Assembly (NCBI GenBank): GCA_020028115.1
Contig: JAHWYA010000031.1
Span: 1-9,900, forward strand
Origin: Anaeromyxobacter sp.
GTDB lineage: Bacteria; Myxococcota; Myxococcia; Myxococcales; Anaeromyxobacteraceae
Direction of reading: 5' to 3'
Length of the DNA stretch: 9,900 nucleotides
Part shown: positions 1-5,105 of the stretch, one piece after another
Layout of the letters: every line of letters begins with the position of its first letter
How positions within the stretch are numbered: position 1 is the first letter of the stretch
Program-made: the position numbers and the translations under genes
Notes under the pieces: generated by a model
Databases searched by the model: none
Seen by the model: the letters and a program-made list of their open reading frames with translations, nothing else
Told to the model about the DNA's origin: nothing

Positions 1-385
1 CGCGCCCGCGTACCTCGCGCGTCGCGGCACGCCGCGGACGGCGCGCGACCTCGCCGGCCACGATCTCGTCCTCGACGATCGCGAGCGCGGCCGCATGCGG
101 GCCCAGGCCTGGCTGAGGCGGACGGCGGCGGGCGCGAGGGAGGCGGTCCGCGCGAGCAACACGATGACGCTGCACGCGGCCTGCGCGGCGGGCGCCGGGA
201 TCGCCGTCCTCATGCAGAGCACGGCGCGGAGCGATGCGCGCCTCGCGCAGGTGCTGCCGCAGCTCGAGCCTCCCCCCAACGAGATCTGGGCGGTGACGCA
301 CGCCGGGCTCCGCGGGAGCGCCCGCGTCGGCGCGGCGCTCCGCTGGCTCGAGCAGCTCGTCCGGGCGACGGAGGGGATGCGCTGA
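1..385 (+). CDS. LysR-family transcriptional regulator, C-terminal part (5' end outside the window)
   Basis: The frame is open from base 2 and stops at TGA 383-385, so only about 127 C-terminal residues are present. The start of the visible part, APAYLARRGTP, followed by an R-x-L-x-G-H-x-L pattern, is typical of the middle of a LysR effector-binding domain, where the second subdomain begins. The later stretch ASNTMTLHAACAAGAGIAVL matches the usual 'N-x-x-x-L...A-x-x-G-x-G-I-A-x-L' signature. The protein would be a cytoplasmic DNA-binding regulator with its HTH lost off the left edge. The same APxYLARRGTP segment occurs in the complete LysR protein at 4126-5043, so both belong to the broad CrgA-like group. 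Target genes and effector cannot be told from here. The last 385 bases are overlapped antisense by the lipoprotein frame. Confidence 0.88.
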   Translation, partial: APAYLARRGTPRTARDLAGHDLVLDDRERGRMRAQAWLRRTAAGAREAVRASNTMTLHAACAAGAGIAVLMQSTARSDARLAQVLPQLEPPPNEIWAVTHAGLRGSARVGAALRWLEQLVRATEGMR

Positions 386-816
386 CCGCTCGCGGCGCGG
401 TCGCCGGGACCTGCCCGGAGCCAGGGCCTCGGAGGCGTCTCGGGCGGCGCCGCCGGCGCGGCCGGCGCCTCCGCGGTCCAGCGGATGGCGGTCACGGCGA
501 CGAGCGTGTGACCGAGCTCGTTCAGCACCATGTCGCGGTCCACGATGACCGCGTCGGCGCCGAGCTCGCAGGCCTTCGGCGCGACGACGGAGACCGGCCC
601 CTCCGGCGGAACGCGCGTGAGGTGGCTCGTGAGCTCCCCGAGCGCCTCGTGCGGCCGGGTCGGCCGCTTCGGGAGGACCTCGAGGTTGCAGCCCGCTGGC
701 CTCGGGGGGGCAGTGACGCCGGTCTTCCGTACCGTGACGCCGCCGCCGGCGCCGCCGGCGGCGCAGGCCAGGATGGCGACGGCGGAGGGGATGGCGACGA
801 GAGCGCTCTTCCGCAT
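1..816 (-). CDS. Putative lipoprotein; frame open to the left window edge, 3' end uncertain
   Basis: The start is ATG at 816, with a good Shine-Dalgarno GGGGGAG (826-832) 9 nt upstream. The N-terminus MRKSALVAIPSAVAILAC is a short lipoprotein signal with a lipobox-like ILAC (Cys18), so the product is probably membrane-anchored in the envelope. Residues 41-113 read like a real folded domain: a GCNLEVLPKRP segment, then PKACELGADAVIVDRD, then VAVTAIRW. This resembles the 'A-x-x-L-G-A-D-A-V' core of small myxobacterial lipoproteins of unknown function. After Trp113 the sequence becomes Ala/Pro-rich and then looks like non-coding antisense. No stop occurs in this frame before base 1, giving at least 272 codons. 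The last 128 or so lie antisense to the LysR tail. I trust residues 1-115; the true C-terminus is unclear. It lies 73 nt downstream of the porin on the same strand and may share its transcript. Confidence 0.55.
   Translation of the reverse strand, partial: MRKSALVAIPSAVAILACAAGGAGGGVTVRKTGVTAPPRPAGCNLEVLPKRPTRPHEALGELTSHLTRVPPEGPVSVVAPKACELGADAVIVDRDMVLNELGHTLVAVTAIRWTAEAPAAPAAPPETPPRPWLRAGPGDRAASGQRIPSVARTSCSSQRSAAPTRALPRSPACVTAQISLGGGSSCGSTCARRASLRAVLCMRTAIPAPAAQAACSVIVLLARTASLAPAAVRLSQAWARMRPRSRSSRTRSWPARSRAVRGVPRRARYAGA
446..469. terminator. GC-rich hairpin downstream of the LysR fragment
   Basis: GGCGCCG (446-452) pairs perfectly with CGGCGCC (463-469) around a 10-nt loop. An alternative, mutually exclusive stem pairs CGGAGGCG (430-437) with CGCCTCCG (466-473). 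It lies about 60 nt past the LysR stop, as a terminator would, but has no T-tract. It also falls in the Ala/Pro-coding tail of the opposing lipoprotein frame. At this GC content such stems arise by chance, so this is a weak call. Confidence 0.25.
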
Positions 817-843
817 GGCCGGTCACTCCCCCGCCGTCACGGA

Positions 844-877
844 GAGGGGAGGCGGGGGCGAGCGCCCCCGCCCCCTC
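844..877 (-). terminator. Strong GC hairpin between porin and lipoprotein genes
   Basis: GGCGGGGGC (851-859) pairs with GCCCCCGCC (864-872) around a tetraloop. The stem can be extended outward by GAGGG (844-848) with CCCTC (873-877) across a small bulge. It starts 13 nt after the porin stop codon and ends 27 nt before the lipoprotein ATG. There is no U-tract on the minus-strand side, so it may be a mRNA-stabilising 3' hairpin or a partial terminator that lowers lipoprotein expression rather than a full intrinsic terminator. Confidence 0.5.
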
Positions 878-889
878 ACCTGGACGCGA

Positions 890-2143
890 TCACATGAAGT
901 TGAAGTGAACGGAGGCGTTCACGCGGTTCTGCGTGCCCTCGAGCTCGGGCGTGCCGCCGCCGGTGAACGACTTCCACTGTCCGTACGCGTACTCGACGCC
1001 GACCTCGGCGTTCTTCGCGAACGACCAGAAGGTGTTCACGAACCCCTGGATGAGGGTCTTCTCGAAGGGCGTCCCGCCCACCTGGTTGGGCGTCGCGACC
1101 CCGTCGATCTTCGGGTCGTCCACCCAGGTGTAGGCGCCGACGAGGTTCGAGCGAAGGCCCTTGGCCCAGACGTGCGTGAAGCCGACGTGCGCGCCCCACA
1201 CCGTCCAGAGCTCGAGGTCGCCGTTCGCCTTCGCGCTCACGAACGGCACGGCGAGGGCGTTCAGCATGTAGCGCCCGATGCCCGGACCGCCCGCGAACTG
1301 CGCCACGAGCGTGTCGCCGCCGAGCTTGAGCGAGCCGGAGATGGCGCCGGCGAAGCTCTGCGTGCTCTCCGGGCTCTGGTCGAGGTAGACGTCGGCCGGC
1401 GGAATTCCCGCAGTGCCCACGGCGGCGCGGTTGTAGGTCTGCATGACGCCGCGGATCGAGACGTGGCCCCAGCCGGCGCCGTAGGTCAGGTTCGCGTGGA
1501 TGTCCGGGATGGTCTGGTACCGCGCGTCCACGCCGAACTGCGGACCGCGGGTGTTCTCCGCCGAGATCGCCAGCTTCGCGCCGGGCGCGAGGCCGAGCGT
1601 GTAGCGGAGCATGGGGTTGCGGACGAGGGCGATCGTGCCCGGGCCGTTGAAGTCGACGACGTCCGGGTACGCCCCGAGGTCGAGGAACGTGGTCCACGTC
1701 TGACCGGCGAGGAAGCCGCCGAGCGTCCCGTAGGCCTGGCGGAGGCGGAACCCGACCGAGTTGGTGAAGGTCTCGCTCTGGAAGCCGTTGGGCGCGTTGA
1801 AGTCACCCTCCAGCTTGACGACGACGTTGCCGACGCCCGTGGGCGTGGTCGTCTGGAGCCCGAAGCGGCTCGTACGGGCCGTGAAGTAGAGCTGCGGCTT
1901 GAGGCGCTTCCCCTCGGGGCTGTCGTCGGCCGGCACCGCCGGCAGGATGGTGGCCCAGTCCGAGTTCTCGTAGCCGACCGGGCGGCCCGAGAAGTCGAGC
2001 GTGGTGTCGAGTTGCACGTAGCCGTAGAACTTGATCGTGGAGTCGGTGCCAGGAACCTTGAAGACGCCCGGCTCATCGGCGCCCAGCGCCGGAGCGGCGA
2101 GCGCCAAGGCCAGAAGTGATGCCAGCAGCCTTGAACCTTTCAT
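890..2143 (-). CDS. DcaP-like outer-membrane porin
   Basis: The product is a 417-residue beta-barrel porin of the outer membrane. Residues 1-22 form a Sec signal peptide (Lys3/Arg5, a Leu/Ala-rich core, cleavage near PALGA). The mature protein begins almost at once with FKVPGTDSTIKFYGYVQLD (residues 28-46), the first-strand hallmark of DcaP-type trimeric porins. Other family-like segments are TSRFGLQTTTPTG (91-103), KLEGDF (110-115), FRLRQAYGTLG (132-142), FLAGQTWTTF (144-153) and PDVVDFNGPG (160-169). Known DcaP proteins take up negatively charged small molecules such as dicarboxylates. The substrate here is unknown. The N-terminal coiled coil seen in Acinetobacter DcaP is missing. The C-terminus is FNFM, so the usual terminal Phe is followed by one extra Met. 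The start at 2143 is supported by GGGAGA (2148-2153) 4 nt upstream. A perfect palindrome lies in its leader, and a lipoprotein gene follows. Confidence 0.9.
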   Translation of the reverse strand: MKGSRLLASLLALALAAPALGADEPGVFKVPGTDSTIKFYGYVQLDTTLDFSGRPVGYENSDWATILPAVPADDSPEGKRLKPQLYFTARTSRFGLQTTTPTGVGNVVVKLEGDFNAPNGFQSETFTNSVGFRLRQAYGTLGGFLAGQTWTTFLDLGAYPDVVDFNGPGTIALVRNPMLRYTLGLAPGAKLAISAENTRGPQFGVDARYQTIPDIHANLTYGAGWGHVSIRGVMQTYNRAAVGTAGIPPADVYLDQSPESTQSFAGAISGSLKLGGDTLVAQFAGGPGIGRYMLNALAVPFVSAKANGDLELWTVWGAHVGFTHVWAKGLRSNLVGAYTWVDDPKIDGVATPNQVGGTPFEKTLIQGFVNTFWSFAKNAEVGVEYAYGQWKSFTGGGTPELEGTQNRVNASVHFNFM

Positions 2144-2432
2144 TGGGTCTCCCAGTGAACGTGCCTTCGCCTGGTCTGCAGCCTTTCAGCCTCACGGACG
2201 ACAATCCGTTCGAACGGATTGCCTGTCGCTAGCTTACCCACAGTGGAGCAGGGTTCGCGACCAATTCCGGGAGGGTGGAGATTCCGCGTGGGGCTCGCCT
2301 GCGCCCCAGACGGAGCGTCAGCGTCCGATGCACGGGACATGTCACGGTGGGTGGCCCGGGACGACGCGCCCGCGGCGCAGCCGGCGCACGGCGTCGTGAG
2401 CGAGGTGGCTGGACCCAGGCTAGGAAGGCGGC
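2144..2432. promoter_or_regulatory. Intergenic region between divergent porin and 2433 genes
   Basis: This 289-base gap separates the minus-strand porin from the plus-strand gene at 2433, so promoters for both should lie here. The clearest element is the perfect palindrome at 2202-2221. I found no convincing -35/-10 pair on either strand. A TAAGCT on the minus strand (2229-2234) is a possible -10 for the porin, just upstream of the palindrome, but it lacks a properly spaced -35. I see no convincing gene within it. Confidence 0.5.
2202..2221. promoter_or_regulatory. Perfect 20-bp palindrome, probable operator of the porin gene
   Basis: The half-site CAATCCGTTC is followed directly by its exact reverse complement, giving a 20-base dyad without spacer or mismatch. 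It lies 58-78 nt upstream of the porin ATG, in the only sizeable gap around that gene. It is less GC-rich than its surroundings, which favours selection over chance. The geometry suits a homodimeric repressor of the TetR or a similar class. No such regulator is encoded in the window, so the binding protein is unknown. Confidence 0.6.
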
Positions 2433-2963
2433 ATGCTCGCCTACGTCTTCTGGCATTGGCCCGCTCCCGGGGTGGAGCTCGCGCGCTACACCGAGGCGCT
2501 CGTCGACTTCCACCGCGCCCTGGCGTCCGCGCCTCCCCCGGGCCTGCGCGGATCGCGGGTGTTCGAGGTGGAGCTGGCGCCGTGGCTGCCGGCGGCTCAC
2601 GCCTGGGAGGACTGGTACCTCCTCGACGACTTCACCGCCCTCGGCGCCCTGAACGACGCCGCCGTGGCAGGTGCTCGCCGCGGGCCGCACGACGCTGCCG
2701 CACGGCTGGCGGGCGGCGGACACGGCGGCGTCTATCGCCTGCTGGTGCCCTCCCGCGGACCCGCCTCGGACTGGACGACGTGGTGCTCCAAGCCGCCCGG
2801 CGTCCCCTACCCCGCGTTCCTCGCGACGCTCCCGCCGGCCGAGACCTGGCAGCGCCAGCTGGTCCTCGGCCCGGCGCCGGAGTTCTGCCTCATCGGGACC
2901 GACGCGGCCGCCGTCCTCGGCGGCCGGGCGGTCCCGGCACGGCGGATCCACGCTTCCCCGTGA
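2433..2963 (+). CDS. Conserved protein of unknown function, 176 aa
   Basis: The start is ATG 2433 with GGAAGG (2423-2428) 4 nt upstream, a strong ribosome site that decides the start. The protein is soluble-looking with no signal peptide or membrane segment. Visible conserved-looking stretches are LAYVFWHWP (2-10), WEDWYLLDDF (58-67), LNDAAVAGARRGPHDAAARL (73-92), GGVYRL (98-103) and LVLGPAPEFCLIG (143-155). I recall similar hypothetical proteins in actinobacteria and myxobacteria. The order beta-alpha-beta-beta in the first half, with a shorter similar second half, could be a tandem ferredoxin-like (dimeric alpha-beta barrel) fold, but this is a guess. His8 and His86 could be functional. It converges on the serine dehydratase with a 25-nt gap and no hairpin between the stops. 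No function can be assigned. Confidence 0.8.
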   Translation: MLAYVFWHWPAPGVELARYTEALVDFHRALASAPPPGLRGSRVFEVELAPWLPAAHAWEDWYLLDDFTALGALNDAAVAGARRGPHDAAARLAGGGHGGVYRLLVPSRGPASDWTTWCSKPPGVPYPAFLATLPPAETWQRQLVLGPAPEFCLIGTDAAAVLGGRAVPARRIHASP

Positions 2964-2988
2964 CGCCGGCCGTCGTTTCCCCTCTCGC

Positions 2989-3900
2989 TCACCCCGCCCA
3001 CGAAACGAGCTGGGCGTGCGTCGCGCCCACGCCGCCGCAGACGACGACGAGCAGGTCTTCCGCCTCGCGCAGCACCGGGAGGGGCCGCTGGACCGCCACG
3101 GCGAGGGCAGCCCCGCACGCCGGCTCCACGATGACGCGGTGATCGTCGGCGAAGTCCAGGCAGGCGCGGACGGCTTCCGCGTCCGTGACCACGACGGAGT
3201 GGACGGGGTGCTCCCGGGTCCAGGCGTACGCGCGATCGCTCACCTGACGCGCCCCCAGCGACGTCGCGATGCTCGTGATCGCCGCCAGCGGCACGGGGCG
3301 TCCGGCCGCGACGGCTGCCGCGAGGGACGCGGCGCCCTCCGTCTCCACCGCGACGACCGGCACGTCGTGCCATCCGTGGGCGGCGAGGCCCTGAAGGACC
3401 CCGCACATCAGTCCGCCGCCGCCCACCGCGAGCACCACCGCGTCCGGCTTCGGCCCCTGCGCGGCGACCTCGTCGATCATCGACGCGTGCCCGTCCCAGA
3501 GGAGCGGGTCGTCGAAGGGGTGCACGACCGCGTCGGTGGGCTGCCGCAGCGACGACAGGTGCTCGTTCGCCTCCGTCCAGCTGCGACCGGACACGACCAC
3601 CTCGGCGCCCTGGCGGCCGATGAGCGCCTTCGGGCGGTCGAGCGTCGTCTCGGGTACGACGACCGTGACCGGCAGCCCCAGCCGCCGCCCGGCGTACGCG
3701 ACCGCCAGCCCGGCGTTGCCGCCGGACGAGGACAGGAGCCGTCTCGCGCCCCGCGCCGCCAGGACCTCGCACGCGTGCCCGACCCCTCGCAGCTTGAAGG
3801 AGCCGGTCGGCTGCAGCGCCTCCATCTTCAGCCAGACCCGCTGCCCGGGGCGGGAGTAGGCGTCGGACTCGAGCAGCGGGGTGATGACGTGCAGGGACAT
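2989..3900 (-). CDS. PLP-dependent L-serine/L-threonine dehydratase (SDS/SDSL-like)
   Basis: A fold-type II PLP enzyme of 303 residues, close to the length of the mammalian serine dehydratase. It should convert L-serine to pyruvate, and L-threonine to 2-oxobutyrate, releasing ammonia in the cytoplasm. The PLP lysine is Lys36 in PTGSFKLRG. SSSGGNAG (57-64) is the substrate/carboxylate loop, PFDDPLLWDGHAS (128-140) is a signature shared with animal SDS, AVGGGGL (158-164) is the PLP phosphate loop, EPACGAAL (259-266) binds the cation/pyridine side, and CGGVG (288-292) contacts the PLP ring nitrogen. No ACT regulatory domain is present, unlike biosynthetic IlvA. In the asparagine loop it has Gly where, from memory, human SDS has Ala65, as in the less active SDS-like isozyme. 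No Shine-Dalgarno is seen before ATG 3900. A -10 box lies just upstream. It is divergent from a LysR gene that probably controls it. Confidence 0.92.
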   Translation of the reverse strand: MSLHVITPLLESDAYSRPGQRVWLKMEALQPTGSFKLRGVGHACEVLAARGARRLLSSSGGNAGLAVAYAGRRLGLPVTVVVPETTLDRPKALIGRQGAEVVVSGRSWTEANEHLSSLRQPTDAVVHPFDDPLLWDGHASMIDEVAAQGPKPDAVVLAVGGGGLMCGVLQGLAAHGWHDVPVVAVETEGAASLAAAVAAGRPVPLAAITSIATSLGARQVSDRAYAWTREHPVHSVVVTDAEAVRACLDFADDHRVIVEPACGAALAVAVQRPLPVLREAEDLLVVVCGGVGATHAQLVSWAG

Positions 3901-3910
3901 GGGTGCTTCG

Positions 3911-3916
3911 ATTGTA
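3911..3916 (-). promoter_or_regulatory. -10 box (TACAAT) of the dehydratase promoter
   Basis: On the minus strand this reads TACAAT, one base off the sigma-70 consensus TATAAT, and stands out in GC-rich DNA. The -35 position has no good TTGACA match, as expected for an activator-dependent promoter. Transcription would start near 3902-3906, only a few bases before ATG 3900, implying a leaderless or nearly leaderless mRNA. Confidence 0.5.
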
Positions 3917-3946
3917 AGAGACGAAACGGCCCGCTGGGCAGGTCCC

Positions 3947-3977
3947 TCGATGCGAGCGGCTCACGCTCTTCGATGCG
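3947..3977. promoter_or_regulatory. Candidate LysR binding site: inverted repeat between direct repeats
   Basis: GAGCG (3954-3958) and CGCTC (3964-3968) form an inverted repeat with a 5-bp spacer. TCGATGCG occurs at 3947-3954 and again at 3970-3977, 23 bp apart (about two helical turns), bracketing it. The inverted repeat centre is about 57 bp upstream of the predicted dehydratase start, close to where LysR proteins usually bind their recognition site. It does not match the T-N11-A consensus cleanly, so this is a positional argument. Confidence 0.42.
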
Positions 3978-4125
3978 CGGAGAGGCTCCGGCCCAGCTCG
4001 AGATCTGAAGCCCCTGTCCGTCGAACGTCGTCGAGGCGACCTGCCGTGGGTCCGGTACGGGGTGCGACGCGGCCGGGCGCGTCAGGCTGGCGCCCCGCGG
4101 TGACCTCCTGTAGGAAACCTTCACG

Positions 4126-5043
4126 GTGGCGTTCACTCCGCTCAATGCGCTGAACTCGTTCCTCGCGGTCGCGCGGCACCGCAGCTTCGCGGCTGCCGCC
4201 AGGCATCTCGGGGTCTCCACCTCCGCGCTGAGCCAGTCCGTTCGGCAGCTCGAGGCGCGCCTCGGCGTGACGCTGCTCACGCGGACGTCGCGGACCGTGG
4301 CGCTCACGGACGCGGGGCAGCGCCTGCTCGAGAACGCAGGCGCGGCGGTGGACCAGGCGCTCGAGTCCCTGAAGACGGTGTCGGTCCGGCCCGGGGAGAT
4401 CACGGGCCGGGTCCGGCTCTCGGTGCCGACGTCGGCGGTGGCGCTCGTCCTCGCTCGACTGCTGCCGCGGTTCATCGAGCGGTACCCGAAGGTGGAGGTC
4501 GAGGTTCTCGTCGAGAATCGGTTCGTGAACATCATCGCCGAGGGCGTCGACGCCGGGATCCGGCTCAGCGAGGCCATCGAGCGCGACATGGTCCAGGTGC
4601 GGCTCACGGAGCCGGGCCGCTTCGTCGTGGCGGCGGCTCCCTCCTATCTCGCGCGGCGCGGCACCCCGCAGAAGCCGCCAGACCTCCTCCAGCACGACTG
4701 CCTCTGCATCCGCACGTCCATGGGTGGAGCGCGGTACGCGTGGGAGCTCGAGCGAGGAAGGAAGACGTGGCGCGTTCCCGTCCAGGGAACGGTGACGACG
4801 AACGACACCGAGCTCATGCGAGCTCTCGCCATTTCGGGAGTGGGCCTCCTCTACATGTTCGAGCCCGTGATCGCGGACGAGCTGCGCCGCGGGAGCCTGC
4901 GCCTCGTCCTCGAGCAGTATGCGCCGGCCGTGCCAGGGTTCTTCCTGTACTTCCCGAGCCGGGCTCAGGTGTCGCCGGCGCTCAGGGCGTTCGTGGACGT
5001 CGCGCGCGAGCTGGCGACCGAGTCGAAGCAGCGCGCGCGCTGA
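4126..5043 (+). CDS. LysR-family transcriptional regulator (CrgA-like), probable regulator of the serine dehydratase
   Basis: A complete 305-residue LysR protein, the standard length. Residues 1-62 form the winged HTH: LNALNSFLAVARHRSFAAAA, then GVSTSALSQSVRQLEARLGV with the typical S-x-S-x-L-S-x-x-x-x-x-L-E pattern. The linker helix runs to about residue 90. The effector domain (93-300) begins GRVRLSVPTS and includes VDAGIRLSEAIERDMVQVRL, APSYLARRGTP and NDTELMRALAISGVGLLYMF. It has no membrane segment and should act as a cytoplasmic tetramer. The start is GTG 4126, chosen because AGGA (4112-4115) sits 10 nt upstream and the HTH begins at once. It is divergent from the dehydratase, so I infer that it controls that gene and itself. 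The effector, perhaps an amino acid, is not shown by the sequence. Confidence 0.93.
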   Translation: MAFTPLNALNSFLAVARHRSFAAAARHLGVSTSALSQSVRQLEARLGVTLLTRTSRTVALTDAGQRLLENAGAAVDQALESLKTVSVRPGEITGRVRLSVPTSAVALVLARLLPRFIERYPKVEVEVLVENRFVNIIAEGVDAGIRLSEAIERDMVQVRLTEPGRFVVAAAPSYLARRGTPQKPPDLLQHDCLCIRTSMGGARYAWELERGRKTWRVPVQGTVTTNDTELMRALAISGVGLLYMFEPVIADELRRGSLRLVLEQYAPAVPGFFLYFPSRAQVSPALRAFVDVARELATESKQRAR

Positions 5044-5064
5044 GGGGTCGGCCGCGGACCCTCA
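5041..5064. terminator. Hairpin between convergent LysR and giant-protein genes
   Basis: TGAGGG (5041-5046) pairs with CCCTCA (5059-5064), and TC (5048-5049) pairs with GA (5057-5058) after a bulged G, around a GC-rich loop. It overlaps the LysR stop codon and lies 42 nt beyond the stop of the opposing giant gene. It could therefore act in both directions in the 62-nt convergent gap. There is no T-tract on either side. Confidence 0.4.
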
Positions 5065-5105
5065 GATCCGGTCCTGGAGGTCAGCCGAAGGCGGTGGTCA
5101 CGCGG

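Larger units (their letters stand above)
3901..4125. promoter_or_regulatory. Divergent control region between dehydratase and LysR genes
   Basis: These 225 bases separate two divergently transcribed genes, the classic arrangement for a LysR regulator and its target. It contains the -10 box of the dehydratase at 3911-3916 and an inverted repeat (3954-3968) flanked by two TCGATGCG copies. The LysR side has a ribosome site AGGA (4112-4115) but no clear -10/-35 pair that I can defend. No coding sequence is supported here. Confidence 0.65.

Noticed and set aside
530..2119. Long plus-strand open frame opposite the porin (529 codons)
   Set aside because: Its translation is rich in Arg, Val and Glu with no domain. 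It is the mirror of porin codons with G/C third positions. The minus-strand porin is clear.
2140..2340. 66-codon minus-strand frame whose TGA overlaps the porin ATG (ATGA)
   Set aside because: The ATGA overlap suggested translational coupling. There is no ribosome site before its ATG, the protein is unlike any domain, and it runs through the palindrome and probable promoter.
2807..3964. 385-codon minus-strand frame over the dehydratase
   Set aside because: It is a different frame of the same strand with Arg/Gly-rich nonsense. The 2989-3900 frame holds all PLP-enzyme motifs.
3947..3977. TCGATGCG pair as the start of a CRISPR or iteron array
   Set aside because: There are only two 8-base copies with no further repeats. 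A regulatory site is the simpler reading.
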